The notes: generated from the sequence alone by a model not told the origin. A stretch of 64,000 nt of DNA from Marivivens donghaensis (GCF_030410045.1 NZ_JAUFRA010000006.1:1-64000); one strand, 5' to 3'. Numbered from the stretch's first letter, positions 15,510 to 24,255 are shown. A program made the numbers and translations.

Positions 15510-15536
15510 GCAGGGCGGGAACGTCCTGCCTTTTCG
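15510..15536 (+). terminator. Terminator after rpoA
   Basis: GGCAGGGCG (15510-15518) pairs with CGTCCTGCC (15523-15531, one G-U pair) around GGAA, followed by TTTT. It lies in the 117-nt gap before rplQ. Confidence 0.65.
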
Positions 15537-15611
15537 GGCAATCCCGCCCCAAGGAGAGTGGCCAATACGCATAGGCCACCGGACAAAGCATAAAACGCTA
15601 GGAGAATTAAA

Positions 15612-16040
15612 ATGCGTCACGCTCGCGGTTACCGCCGTCTGAATCGTACTCACGAACACCGTAAAGCCCTGTTTGCGAACATGGCTGGTTCGTTGATCGA
15701 ACACGAACAAATCAAAACCACCCTGCCGAAAGCAAAAGAACTGAAGCGCGTCATCGACAAGCTGATCACTCTTGGCAAACGTGGTGACCTGCACGCACGC
15801 CGTCAGGCTGATGCGCAGCTGAAACAAGACATTCACGTTGCGAAACTGTTTGAAGTCCTCGGCCCGCGTTACGCAGAGCGTAACGGTGGTTACTGCCGCG
15901 TTCTGAAAGCTGGCTTCCGTTATGGCGACATGGCTCCGATGGCGATCATCGAGCTGGTTGACCGTGATGTTGACGCAAAAGGCGCAGCAGACCGTGCACG
16001 TCTTGAAGCAGAAGAAGCTCTGCTGGGCGACGACGAATAA
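15612..16040 (+). CDS. rplQ: 50S ribosomal protein L17
   Basis: This encodes a 142-aa L17 protein of the 50S subunit. The start MRHARGYRRLNRTHEHRKALFANMAGSLI and the segment RNGGYCRVLKAGFRYGDMAPMAIIELVDRD are diagnostic. An acidic C-terminal tail lengthens it beyond the E. coli protein. It ends the ribosomal block and is followed by a strong terminator. Confidence 0.96.
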   Translation: MRHARGYRRLNRTHEHRKALFANMAGSLIEHEQIKTTLPKAKELKRVIDKLITLGKRGDLHARRQADAQLKQDIHVAKLFEVLGPRYAERNGGYCRVLKAGFRYGDMAPMAIIELVDRDVDAKGAADRARLEAEEALLGDDE

Positions 16041-16064
16041 GTCTCGACCATCGCTAGTTTTGGG

Positions 16065-16096
16065 AACCCCGTCAGCATAGCTGGCGGGGTTTTTCA
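16065..16096 (+). terminator. Terminator after rplQ
   Basis: A 12-bp stem AACCCCGTCAGC/GCTGGCGGGGTT (16065-16076 with 16080-16091, one G-U pair) has an ATA loop and is followed by TTT. Confidence 0.9.
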
Positions 16097-16137
16097 TTTC
16101 GCCATTTCTGGGTAGTGAATATTTGCGATACAATTAT

Positions 16138-16155
16138 AGGTTGACCAATAAACCT
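16138..16155. promoter_or_regulatory. Inverted repeat upstream of luxR
   Basis: AGGTT and AACCT are separated by 8 nt, 20 nt before the luxR-type start. It is a possible operator for the LuxR protein or another regulator. The match to classical lux boxes is only approximate. Confidence 0.3.
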
Positions 16156-16175
16156 TAGGTTGAAAGTATCGCGGT

Positions 16176-16787
16176 ATGGCTCAGGTATTTGGAATCGAAA
16201 CACATTTAGAGAGGCTCGATCAAATCGCGCCGAATGGTTTCTTTTTCGGACTGCACATACGGCACACGCTGCCTTTGTTCACTCATCAAACGTACCCGAG
16301 TCTATGGGTTAATCACTACATTAGGGAGGCTTACGCGCTCCGTGATCCGATCATTGCGTGGGGGCTTGATCGGGTGGGCACTTGCCGTTGGAGCGAAATT
16401 GATATTCCGGACCCGTTCAACATTCTTGGACAGGCGCAGGAATTTGGGATGAATTTTGGGATCGCGGTGTCTTTCGGATCGCTCAACTCACGGACCATAG
16501 CGACGGCCTCGCGGCCAGATCGCGAGTTTACGGATACAGAGATTGCGTCTTTTGCCGATGTAATCGACGCGCTTCATACCATTTATCAGCCCCCCGAGTC
16601 CTTAACGGACGCCCAAACAGAGGCCCTGCGGCGGATTGCCGAGGGGGATCGTTATGCTGCGGCTGCTGCAAAACTCGGAATTTCTCAAAGCGCATTCAAA
16701 GCGCGGTTGACCGCCGCCCGTTCGAGCCTTCAGGCCCGCACTACGGTAGAGGCCATCCAGAAAGCGAGGGATTACAGGCTGCTCTGA
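16176..16787 (+). CDS. LuxR-family quorum-sensing regulator
   Basis: This encodes a 203-aa LuxR-type regulator. Residues about 15-135 match the autoinducer-binding domain, with WVNHYIREAYALRDPIIAWGL and the W-x-E-I-D-I region expected around the ligand pocket. Residues about 140-200 form a helix-turn-helix (LTDAQTEALRRIAEGDRYAAAAAKLGIS). The alanine-rich HTH is the form seen in Rhodobacteraceae regulators. It sits 60 nt upstream of, and in the same direction as, a LuxI-type synthase, so it most likely senses that enzyme's N-acyl-homoserine lactone. No clear Shine-Dalgarno is visible, so the exact start is uncertain. Confidence 0.85.
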   Translation: MAQVFGIETHLERLDQIAPNGFFFGLHIRHTLPLFTHQTYPSLWVNHYIREAYALRDPIIAWGLDRVGTCRWSEIDIPDPFNILGQAQEFGMNFGIAVSFGSLNSRTIATASRPDREFTDTEIASFADVIDALHTIYQPPESLTDAQTEALRRIAEGDRYAAAAAKLGISQSAFKARLTAARSSLQARTTVEAIQKARDYRLL

Positions 16788-16810
16788 CGTCCTTTTCGGG
16801 ATGCGGATGC

Positions 16811-16833
16811 AGGGTTGTGTGACCCTTAACCCT
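16811..16833. promoter_or_regulatory. Inverted repeat upstream of luxI
   Basis: AGGGTT and AACCCT are separated by 11 nt, with a nested GGGT/ACCC. It lies 15 nt before the luxI-type start. Its half-sites resemble those of the repeat upstream of luxR, so both could be LuxR sites; this is inference. Confidence 0.3.
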
Positions 16834-16847
16834 CGCTGGAGGCACTG

Positions 16848-17438
16848 ATGCTGAGCACCGTTCTTTCGTTCGCCAATATGCACAATCACGGCGAACTTTT
16901 CGCAAATATCCTGCGGGCACGGCGGGATTCTTTCATCGTCAAACGATCGTGGGACCTGCCTGAGACGATGGGTATGGAATACGACCAATACGACACGCCG
17001 CAATCGCGCTGGGTTGCCGTGCATGATGCAACGGGCCGCGTGTTGGCAGGGGCCCGTATGACACCCACGACGGCGCGGTGTGGCGTTTACAGCTACATGA
17101 TCCGCGACGCACAGAGAGGCCTTCTGGAAACCATTCCGCAGGACCTTTTGTATGAGGATGCCCCGATTGATGAGGGCATTTGGGAGGTGACACGGGGCTT
17201 CATTGGCCACGATATCCCCAACAACATCCGTCTCCGCGTACGATTGCTGCTGGCGGACCAGATTGTAACGGCTGGTCGGGAACTGAACGCGCGTAAGATG
17301 ATTGCTTTGCTACCCGCCAATTGGACACGTTGGTCCAAACGGGCGGCACTCGACATTTCACCAGCAGGACGGGTGATGGATATGGGGGGCGTGGACTATC
17401 AGGCCGTCTGGTTTGATCTTGGGGACAAACTTCACTGA
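16848..17438 (+). CDS. Acyl-homoserine-lactone synthase (LuxI family)
   Basis: This encodes a 196-aa LuxI-type enzyme that makes N-acyl-homoserine lactone from S-adenosylmethionine and an acyl-ACP. The family's invariant residues are all present: Arg25, Phe29, Trp35, Glu44, Asp46, Asp49, Arg70, Glu113 and Arg116, the last two in WEVTRGF. The acyl chain cannot be deduced from sequence. GGAGGCACTG precedes the ATG. It pairs with the LuxR gene upstream and is followed 39 nt later by rarA. Confidence 0.93.
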   Translation: MLSTVLSFANMHNHGELFANILRARRDSFIVKRSWDLPETMGMEYDQYDTPQSRWVAVHDATGRVLAGARMTPTTARCGVYSYMIRDAQRGLLETIPQDLLYEDAPIDEGIWEVTRGFIGHDIPNNIRLRVRLLLADQIVTAGRELNARKMIALLPANWTRWSKRAALDISPAGRVMDMGGVDYQAVWFDLGDKLH

Positions 17439-17477
17439 CCCTTTGCCAAAGATCGGACGCGGGCGTAGGTTGGGCCC

Positions 17478-18794
17478 ATGTCCGATCTTTTCGAAACACC
17501 TGCACCTCAGACACAGAACGCGCCCCGTCCCCTAGCGGATCGGCTGCGGCCGCAGACGTTGGCCGAGGTGATCGGGCAAGAGCAGGTTCTCGGCCCCGAT
17601 GGCCCCTTGGGCGTTATGCTCGCGTCGGGGTCGTTGTCGTCCTTGATTCTCTGGGGTCCACCGGGTGTTGGTAAGACGACGATTGCGCGATTGCTTGCTC
17701 GTGAAACCGAACTTCATTTTGAACAGATCAGCGCGATTTTTACGGGCGTTCCCGACCTTCGAAAGGTGTTCGAGGCAGCAAAGCTGCGTCGCGCAAATGG
17801 GCGTGGCACTCTTTTGTTCGTGGACGAGATTCATCGTTTTAACAAAGCCCAGCAGGACAGCTTTTTGCCCCATATGGAGGACGGCACAATCGTGCTCGTT
17901 GGGGCGACGACCGAAAACCCATCGTTCGAACTAAACGCTGCTATTCTGAGCCGTGCGCAGGTCTTGGTGCTCAATCGCTTATCGACGGAGGAGCTTGAGA
18001 AAATGGCAGCGCGGGCAGAGGACGAGGCGGGTAAAACGCTGTTGCTCGAACCTGCGGCGCGCACGGCGCTTTTAGACATGGCCGACGGGGACGGGCGAGC
18101 CTTGCTGAACCTCATCGAACAGGTTCTCGCGTGGAAAATTACCACGCCTTTGGGTGTCGACCAGCTTACGACCCGTCTGATGCGACGGGCGGCGAAATAC
18201 GATAAGTCTGGTGAAGAGCATTACAACCTGATTTCGGCACTGCATAAGTCCGTGCGCGGTTCAGATCCTGATGCTGCGCTCTACTGGTATTCGCGCATGT
18301 TAGAGGGCGGCGAAGACCCTCGTTACTTGGCGCGGCGGATATTGCGTATGGCGGTTGAGGACATCGCGCTGGCCGACCCTAATGCTCAAACGATTTGCCT
18401 GCATGCGTGGGAGACGTATGAACGGCTTGGAAGCCCCGAGGGCGAATTGGCTTTGGCGCAGGCGGTCATCTACCTCGCGCTCGCGCCGAAAACCAACGCA
18501 GGATATGTGGCCTATAAGGCATCCAGAGATGCCGCGCGAAAATCGGGAAGTGAGCCGCCGCCCAAACATATACTCAACGCTCCGACAAAGATGATGAAAG
18601 AGCAAGGGTATGGCGCAGGCTATGCCTATGACCATGACGCTGAGGACGGGTTTTCAGGGCAAAACTACTTTCCAGAGACCATGCAACGCCCAACGTTCTA
18701 CAAACCCGTTGATCGTGGGTTTGAGCGTGATCTTAAGAAGCGGGCAGACTATTTCGCAGGCCTAAGGGCCAAGCGGCAGGGACGTCAGAATTGA
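17478..18794 (+). CDS. rarA: Replication-associated recombination protein A (AAA+ ATPase)
   Basis: This encodes a 438-aa RarA/MgsA, an AAA+ ATPase of the clamp-loader group that acts at stalled replication forks. Walker A GPPGVGKTT is at residues 60-68 and Walker B is LLFVDEIHRF. Sensor motif GATTENPSFE and the C-terminal tetramerisation region with RDAARKSG and GYGAGYAYDHD follow. It starts a tightly packed set of plus-strand genes but has no functional tie to the luxI upstream. Confidence 0.95.
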   Translation: MSDLFETPAPQTQNAPRPLADRLRPQTLAEVIGQEQVLGPDGPLGVMLASGSLSSLILWGPPGVGKTTIARLLARETELHFEQISAIFTGVPDLRKVFEAAKLRRANGRGTLLFVDEIHRFNKAQQDSFLPHMEDGTIVLVGATTENPSFELNAAILSRAQVLVLNRLSTEELEKMAARAEDEAGKTLLLEPAARTALLDMADGDGRALLNLIEQVLAWKITTPLGVDQLTTRLMRRAAKYDKSGEEHYNLISALHKSVRGSDPDAALYWYSRMLEGGEDPRYLARRILRMAVEDIALADPNAQTICLHAWETYERLGSPEGELALAQAVIYLALAPKTNAGYVAYKASRDAARKSGSEPPPKHILNAPTKMMKEQGYGAGYAYDHDAEDGFSGQNYFPETMQRPTFYKPVDRGFERDLKKRADYFAGLRAKRQGRQN

Positions 18795-18825
18795 CTCTTT
18801 GCTGCTGAACAGCCAAGGAGCGCGG

Positions 18826-19203
18826 ATGATCTGGAATACTCTCTTTGTCGCGGCGGGCGGTGCTATAGGCGCAGCGCTACGTTATCTGACCAACGTGGGC
18901 GTCATGCGCTTGATCGGACCTGGGTTTCCCTTTGGTACGGTCGTCGTGAATGTCTTTGGGTCGTTCCTAATGGGGCTTATGGTTGTTGTCCTAGCAGAGA
19001 AGGGCGGCAACAAATTCGCGCCGTTTTTGATGACAGGTGTATTGGGTGGTTTCACAACGTTTTCGGCCTATTCGCTGGATGCTGTGACACTTTATAATCG
19101 CGGTGAAATCGTGCTGGCTGGTGCCTATGTCCTCGGCACGGTGATCGTCGGAATTGCGGCACTGGTCGCAGGAATGGCCTTTGGCCGAATGGTGCTACAA
19201 TGA
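18826..19203 (+). CDS. crcB: Fluoride channel CrcB/FluC
   Basis: This encodes a 125-aa membrane protein with four helices, the dual-topology fluoride exporter FluC. The motifs GGAIGAALRY, FPFGTVVVNVFGSFLMGL and the central GGFTTFSAYSLD (sodium and fluoride path residues) are diagnostic. The ATG at 18826 follows AAGGAGCGCGG; an upstream in-frame start would add nine residues before helix 1. It overlaps the next gene by 4 nt. No fluoride riboswitch fits in the 31-nt gap after rarA. Confidence 0.95.
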   Translation: MIWNTLFVAAGGAIGAALRYLTNVGVMRLIGPGFPFGTVVVNVFGSFLMGLMVVVLAEKGGNKFAPFLMTGVLGGFTTFSAYSLDAVTLYNRGEIVLAGAYVLGTVIVGIAALVAGMAFGRMVLQ

Positions 19204-20252
19204 GCGGTGTCCAAAACATCACAATCAGCGAAGACGATGGCGATCAGCGGATCGACCGCTGGCTTCGCAAGCTTTACCCCCACCTGACCCAAGGCCGCAT
19301 CGAAAAGATGTGTCGCAAGGGCGAACTGCGGGTGGATGGCGGTCGTGTGAAGTCGAATTCGCGCATCGAGGCCGGGCAAACCGTCCGTATCCCGCCGATG
19401 GGCGAAGAGGCTGTGAAGCCTGCGCCCAAGTTTGATCGCAAAATTACGCGATCTGACGTTGAGATGATCCAGTCCTGTGTGGTCTGGAAAGATGAGCACA
19501 TCATCGCGTTGGATAAACCTTCGGGCCTGCCGTCACAGGGCGGATCGGGGCAGGGCGACCGTCACGTTGATGCTTTGGCCGAGGCTTTGATGTTCGGCTA
19601 CAAAGACAAGCCAAAGCTGGTGCATCGTCTGGACAAAGATACATCTGGCCTCTTGCTTCTGGCCCGCACGGATCGCGTTGCCCGTCGGTTGTCTGAGGCT
19701 CTGCGTCACCGCAATGTTCGCAAGATCTACTGGGCAGCGGTCGCTGGTGTTCCGTCGCCGCGTGCTGGTTCGATCAAATACGGCCTGATGAAAGCGCCGG
19801 GTCGTGGCCGCGGTGGTGAAGGCGAAAAGATGGTTTGTGTTCACCCTGCTAAATTGGACGAGCATGAGGGCGCGAAACGGGCCCATACCGACTTTTTCAC
19901 CATCGACCTCGCAGGGTCGCGGATTGCATGGGTCGCGATGACGCCGATCACTGGCCGCACGCACCAGCTCCGTGCGCACATCGCGGAACTTGGTCACCCG
20001 ATTATTGGCGACGGTAAATATGGCGGTTCTTCAACTGAGAACCTTGGCGATGGTTGGGGCGCTGGTGTTGGTGGCGAGTTGAGTAAAAGACTGCACCTCC
20101 ATGCGCGTATGATCTCGTTCGAACATCCGATCACCAAAGAGATCATCACCCTTCAAGCCCCGCTTCCGCCGCATATGCAGGAAACCTGGGACTTCTTTGG
20201 GTGGGATGTGAACTATCCGCCTATCGATCCTTTTGTGACGGAAGATGAGTGA
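19200..20252 (+). CDS. rluC: RluA-family rRNA pseudouridine synthase (RluC-like)
   Basis: This encodes a 350-aa enzyme converting uridines in 23S rRNA to pseudouridine. An S4 RNA-binding domain occupies about residues 10-70 (DQRIDRWLRKLYPHL...GRIEKMCRKGELRVDG). The catalytic motif VHRLDKDTSGLLLLART contains the active-site Asp. GRTHQLRAH follows in the second half. The overall form suits RluC, but the exact target uridines are not determinable. It overlaps crcB and the HAD gene. Confidence 0.9.
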   Translation: MSGVQNITISEDDGDQRIDRWLRKLYPHLTQGRIEKMCRKGELRVDGGRVKSNSRIEAGQTVRIPPMGEEAVKPAPKFDRKITRSDVEMIQSCVVWKDEHIIALDKPSGLPSQGGSGQGDRHVDALAEALMFGYKDKPKLVHRLDKDTSGLLLLARTDRVARRLSEALRHRNVRKIYWAAVAGVPSPRAGSIKYGLMKAPGRGRGGEGEKMVCVHPAKLDEHEGAKRAHTDFFTIDLAGSRIAWVAMTPITGRTHQLRAHIAELGHPIIGDGKYGGSSTENLGDGWGAGVGGELSKRLHLHARMISFEHPITKEIITLQAPLPPHMQETWDFFGWDVNYPPIDPFVTEDE

Positions 20253-20922
20253 ACTGCGCCTCGTTATTTTTGATGTCGATGGAACGTTGGTCGATAGTCA
20301 GGGACTGATCGTTCGTTCGATGGAAGCTGCTTTTGATGGCGTGGGCCTCCCGTCGCCTTCGCGTGATGCGATCAAGGGAATTGTAGGGTTATCACTTGAT
20401 CGCGCCGTAGCTTTGCTCGCACCAACAGCCTCAGACAACGAGGCGCAGCGCATTGTGCAAACCTACAAGGACGCCTTCTTTACCTATCGCAGTGCAGAAG
20501 GTGCCGCTGCGTCTAGCCCGTTTTTCTCGGGTGCGCGTGAGGTGCTTGACCAGTTGCGTGCTGACCCTTGGACGCTGCTCGCCGTTGCTACAGGAAAATC
20601 AAAGCGCGGGTTGGACGCTTTGATTGAGGCGCATGGGCTAGAGGGCTATTTTGTCTCGCGGCAGGTCGCTGATTTCCATCCGTCGAAACCTCACCCTTCG
20701 ATGATTTTTACGGCGGTCGATGAGGCAGGCGTTGCGCGGTCTAGAACTGTTATGGTTGGGGATACCACCTACGACATGGATATGGCCAAAGCTGCTGGTG
20801 TTGCTGCGATTGGAGTATCTTGGGGCTATCACGCCGTCGAAACACTAAGCGCGGATCGGATTGTCGGTGATTTTGCCGAACTCCCCGCAGCGATTAATGA
20901 ACTACTGGAGGCCCGATCATGA
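20245..20922 (+). CDS. HAD-family hydrolase (phosphoglycolate phosphatase-like)
   Basis: This encodes a 225-aa HAD phosphatase. Motif I is FDVDGTLVDS at residues 9-18 with the nucleophile Asp. Motif II Ser/Thr lies in AVATGKSKRG, motif III Lys in PSKPHPSM, and motif IV is MVGDTTYDMDMA. The cap is the small helical type found in phosphoglycolate phosphatases, but the substrate is unproven. It overlaps rluC by 8 nt and the ATP12 gene by 4 nt, so all three are coupled. Confidence 0.9.
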   Translation: MSELRLVIFDVDGTLVDSQGLIVRSMEAAFDGVGLPSPSRDAIKGIVGLSLDRAVALLAPTASDNEAQRIVQTYKDAFFTYRSAEGAAASSPFFSGAREVLDQLRADPWTLLAVATGKSKRGLDALIEAHGLEGYFVSRQVADFHPSKPHPSMIFTAVDEAGVARSRTVMVGDTTYDMDMAKAAGVAAIGVSWGYHAVETLSADRIVGDFAELPAAINELLEARS

Positions 20923-21629
20923 GCGGTTGGAAAGCAAAACGGTTCTGGAAAGAAGCAACTATCAGCGAAGTAGAGGGCGGCTACCGTGTAGAGTTGGATG
21001 GGCGCCCGGTCAGAACGCCCGCCAAGGCGCTCATGGTTGTTCCCACCAAGGCCATGGCGGAAGCCATCGCCGCCGAGTGGGATGCTCAGACCGAGGAAGT
21101 GAAGCCCGAATCTATGCCGATCACGCGGTCTGCAAATGCTGCGTTGGATAAGGTTTCGGCCCAGTTTGACGAAGTGGCCGATATGCTTTCTGCCTACGGC
21201 GGCAGCGACTTGCTCTGTTATCGGGCAGATAGCCCAGTTGAATTAACAAAGCGTCAATCTGATGAATGGGACCCGATTCTTGATTGGGCGGAGGGGCGTT
21301 TTGGCACCCGCTTGGTCTGTGGATTCGGTGTGATGCCCGTGACCCAATCTGACGAGAACCTGCGTGTTCTGCGTGGCCATGTTGGAGCGCTAAGCCCTTT
21401 TGAAATCGCGGCATTTCACGATCTGGTGGGAATTAGCGGGTCGCTCGTGCTGGCATTCGCCGTCACAGAGGGACATTTGACTGCACAAGACGCTTGGTTG
21501 AAGTCGCGAGTCGATGAATTGTGGCAGGAAGAGCAATGGGGTCAAGATGATGAGGCCACGGTGTTAGCGAACCACAAGCAAGGCGAGTTTTTAATGGCCG
21601 CGCGGATCTATCAAATGTTGCGAAGCTGA
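20919..21629 (+). CDS. ATP12-family F1-ATPase assembly chaperone
   Basis: This encodes a 236-aa homologue of mitochondrial ATP12, which binds the F1 alpha subunit during ATP synthase assembly. The N-terminal signature KRFWKEATISEVEGGYRVELDGRPVRTPAK and AEWDAQTEEVKPESMPITRSANAALD are typical of the alphaproteobacterial family. It overlaps the HAD gene by ATGA. The ATP synthase genes are not in the window. Confidence 0.93.
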   Translation: MSGWKAKRFWKEATISEVEGGYRVELDGRPVRTPAKALMVVPTKAMAEAIAAEWDAQTEEVKPESMPITRSANAALDKVSAQFDEVADMLSAYGGSDLLCYRADSPVELTKRQSDEWDPILDWAEGRFGTRLVCGFGVMPVTQSDENLRVLRGHVGALSPFEIAAFHDLVGISGSLVLAFAVTEGHLTAQDAWLKSRVDELWQEEQWGQDDEATVLANHKQGEFLMAARIYQMLRS

Positions 21630-21793
21630 AATCCGCAGGCTTTTTTCCTGCCTAAGATCAAATTTGCGGCCAGTTGACCCAAGATCAAGGGAATATTCCC
21701 GTCTGGTCCCCCTTGACCAAATAGATAGTTTGAGACCAATCTAAGGCTTCGTGGTGGTACCCCTGCCGCGCCATACGCTATCAAAGCGAAAAC

Positions 21794-21812
21794 CCCGATC
21801 GTAAGTATCGGG
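21794..21812 (+). promoter_or_regulatory. Hairpin in the bztA leader
   Basis: CCCGAT and ATCGGG pair around a 7-nt loop, about 20 nt upstream of the bztA start. It may stabilise the mRNA or affect initiation. The 202-nt gap also holds TTGACC at 21675-21680 and 21714-21719 as possible -35 boxes, without convincing -10 partners. Confidence 0.3.
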
Positions 21813-21831
21813 AACTCAGGAAGAGGTAGAA

Positions 21832-22851
21832 ATGAAGAAATCCATTATGCTCGGCGCTCTGGCCGTCGCTGGTTTGACCGCTGCAAGCGCATCGGCATCC
21901 ACGCTCGATGATGTCAAAGCCCGTGGTAAACTGAACTGTGGCGTGTCGTCCGGCCTGACCGGCTTCTCGCAGCCCGACGCAAATGGCGTTTGGGAAGGTT
22001 TTGACGTTGCTGTATGCCGCGCTGTTGCTGCTGCTGTTTTGGGCGACTCGACCGCTGTTGAATTCGTTCCGCTCACCACCCAAGTGCGTTTCACCGCGCT
22101 GGCTTCGGGCGAGATCGACATTCTGGCACGTAACACCACTTGGACCTTCTCGCGCGACACCGACCTGAAGCTCGACTTCATCGGCGTGAACTACTACGAC
22201 GGTCAAGGCTTCATGGTACCGAAATCGCTCGGCGTGACTTCGGCTAAAGACCTCGACGGTGCAACCGTTTGTATCCAAACTGGTACCACCACAGAGCTGA
22301 ACTTGGCCGACTTCTTCCGCGCCAACAACATCAGCTACGAGCCGATCCCGATCGAAACCAACGCGGAAGCACAGCAGCAGTACCTTGCTGGCGCTTGTGA
22401 CGTTTACACCACTGACGCTTCGGGCCTTGCTGCAACTCGCGCAACCTTCGAAGCACCAGGCGATCACGTGATCCTTCCGGAAATCATCTCCAAAGAGCCG
22501 CTCGGCCCGGTTGTTCGTCACGGCGACAACGAATGGGGTGATATCGCAATGTGGACCCTCAACGCTCTGATCGCTGCTGAAGAACTCGGCGTGACCTCTG
22601 CGAACGTTGAAGAGCTGGCCGCTGCTGCGACCACCAACCCAGAAATCAACCGCCTGCTCGGCACCGAAGGTGACCTTGGCGCGATGATCGGTCTGGACGC
22701 TCAGTGGGCTGTTCGCGCGATTGCTGCTGGCGGCAACTACGGCGAACTGTTCGAAAAGAACATCGGTGTTAACACTCCGATCGGCCTTGCACGTGGTCTG
22801 AACGCACAATGGACCGAAGGCGGCCTGATCTACGCACCGCCGTTCCGTTAA
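21832..22851 (+). CDS. bztA: Glutamate/glutamine/aspartate/asparagine ABC transporter, substrate-binding protein
   Basis: This encodes a 339-aa periplasmic binding protein. A cleavable signal peptide spans about residues 1-23 (KKSIMLGALAVAGLTAASASAS). The mature part has the polar amino-acid binder pattern LDDVKARGKLNCGVSSGLTGFS. It is of the BztA/AapJ subgroup that feeds acidic amino acids and their amides to the permeases encoded next. A strong AGGAAGAGG lies before the ATG. A hairpin after the gene probably makes it more abundant than its membrane partners. Confidence 0.93.
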   Translation: MKKSIMLGALAVAGLTAASASASTLDDVKARGKLNCGVSSGLTGFSQPDANGVWEGFDVAVCRAVAAAVLGDSTAVEFVPLTTQVRFTALASGEIDILARNTTWTFSRDTDLKLDFIGVNYYDGQGFMVPKSLGVTSAKDLDGATVCIQTGTTTELNLADFFRANNISYEPIPIETNAEAQQQYLAGACDVYTTDASGLAATRATFEAPGDHVILPEIISKEPLGPVVRHGDNEWGDIAMWTLNALIAAEELGVTSANVEELAAAATTNPEINRLLGTEGDLGAMIGLDAQWAVRAIAAGGNYGELFEKNIGVNTPIGLARGLNAQWTEGGLIYAPPFR

Positions 22852-22864
22852 GTTGATCTACCGG

Positions 22865-22893
22865 AAAGGGCGCAGTCAATCTGCGCCCTTTTC
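22865..22893 (+). terminator. Partial terminator between bztA and bztB
   Basis: A perfect 11-bp stem AAAGGGCGCAG/CTGCGCCCTTT (22865-22875 with 22881-22891) has a TCAAT loop and a short T-run. It lies inside the operon and likely sets the excess of binding protein over permease. Confidence 0.8.
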
Positions 22894-22976
22894 ATACTTG
22901 AAGTGCCCCCCCGCGACATTGCCAACAACCGGATAACCGGTGACCTCCTGTCGCGTCGGGAGCCGGGGAGACTTTT

Positions 22977-24254
22977 ATGACCACGCTCACGGATACGCCG
23001 AAGCAAGGCTTTCGGCTAAGTCAGCTCATTTACGATACGCGCTATCGTTCGATTACCATTCAGGTGATCGCGACTGTGCTGATCGTCGCGGCCCTGTGGT
23101 GGCTTGCGCGCAATACCGTCGCAAACCTGACCGCATTGGGCAAAGATTTCACGCTCGAGTTTCTTGGAAACCGGTCGGGATACGACATCAACCAACGTCT
23201 GATTGCTTACGATTCTAATGCGACGCACGGACGTGCGGCGCTGGTCGGCATTCTGAATACGTTGTTGGTCGCTGGCCTTGGTTGCGTTCTCGCGACGATA
23301 CTCGGCGTTATTTTTGGTGTCCTGCGACTTTCGAAAAACTGGATCGTGTCGCGTCTGGCTGCTGTTTACGTCGAAGGCTTCCGCAACGTTCCGCTGCTGC
23401 TTTGGATCATCGCGATTTTTGCTGTGATGACAGAATCCACGCCGTCGCCCAAAGATTTCCGTGGTGAAAATCCGGTCGCGAGCATGGCACTCGCCGACAA
23501 TGTGGCGATCACGAACCGTGGTGCTTATATCCCTGAACCCCTATTTGCGAACGGTTTGGGCGATGTTGAAATCAAACCAGGTGGCATTTTTGCGGACCTG
23601 TATTTCAATGTCAGCATCGACTTGATTGTTATTTTGCTTACTCTGGTGGCGAGCCTTCTTGTTGTTAAACTGGTAAATACCCGCGCTGCGGATATTCAAA
23701 ATGCGACAGGTGTTCGTCCAACGACGTGGTGGGTTAATCTGCTGATTATCGTTGCCCCAATCGCTGCGCTCCTCTGGGGTCTTGGTTTTTATCTGGGCAA
23801 ACCAGAACTGTCGGGCTTTAACTTTGCGGGTGGTACACACCTTCGCAACTCTCTGTTGGCGCTGTGGTTGGCTCTGTCGCTCTACACAGGCGCATTTATC
23901 GCAGAGATCGTTCGTGGCGGTATTAACGCCGTGTCCAAAGGCCAAACCGAAGCGGCGTTTGCACTGGGACTTCGTCCGAACCGCACGATGCGTTTGGTGA
24001 TCCTGCCGCAGGCTCTGCGCGTGATCATTCCACCGCTAATCTCTCAATTCTTGAACCTGACGAAGAACTCTTCGCTCGCGATCGCCATTGGTTACATGGA
24101 TGTCCGTTCCACTTTGGGCGGCATTACCGTGAACCAAACAGGGCGCGAGCTCGAAGGTATTCTTCTCGTTGGTTTGTTCTATCTCCTGCTCAGTCTCGCG
24201 ATTTCGACAGGGATGAACTGGTTCAATGACCGCGTTAAGCTGAAGGAGCGCTAA
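22977..24254 (+). CDS. bztB: Amino-acid ABC transporter permease BztB
   Basis: This encodes a 425-aa inner-membrane permease. Hydrophobic segments occur near residues 27-45, 80-110 and 130-150, with more after residue 215. The EAA loop with the conserved Gly (EIVRGGINAVSKGQTEAAFALGLRP) contacts the ATPase BztD. It has the inserted central region usual in the AapQ/BztB group, which separates the early and late helices. GGGGAGAC precedes the ATG, and bztC starts one base after its stop. Confidence 0.92.
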   Translation: MTTLTDTPKQGFRLSQLIYDTRYRSITIQVIATVLIVAALWWLARNTVANLTALGKDFTLEFLGNRSGYDINQRLIAYDSNATHGRAALVGILNTLLVAGLGCVLATILGVIFGVLRLSKNWIVSRLAAVYVEGFRNVPLLLWIIAIFAVMTESTPSPKDFRGENPVASMALADNVAITNRGAYIPEPLFANGLGDVEIKPGGIFADLYFNVSIDLIVILLTLVASLLVVKLVNTRAADIQNATGVRPTTWWVNLLIIVAPIAALLWGLGFYLGKPELSGFNFAGGTHLRNSLLALWLALSLYTGAFIAEIVRGGINAVSKGQTEAAFALGLRPNRTMRLVILPQALRVIIPPLISQFLNLTKNSSLAIAIGYMDVRSTLGGITVNQTGRELEGILLVGLFYLLLSLAISTGMNWFNDRVKLKER

Positions 24255-24255
24255 G

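Noticed and set aside
14415..16133. Long minus-strand open frame (572 codons) opposite rpoA and rplQ
   Set aside because: It is antisense to two certain genes, has no recognisable protein features, and arises from the strong codon bias of the ribosomal cluster. The same holds for long minus-strand frames at 2428-3951, 9088-10164 and 12976-14331.
18795..18825. Possible fluoride riboswitch before crcB
   Set aside because: Only 31 nt separate rarA and crcB, too short for that RNA, and no matching motif was seen.
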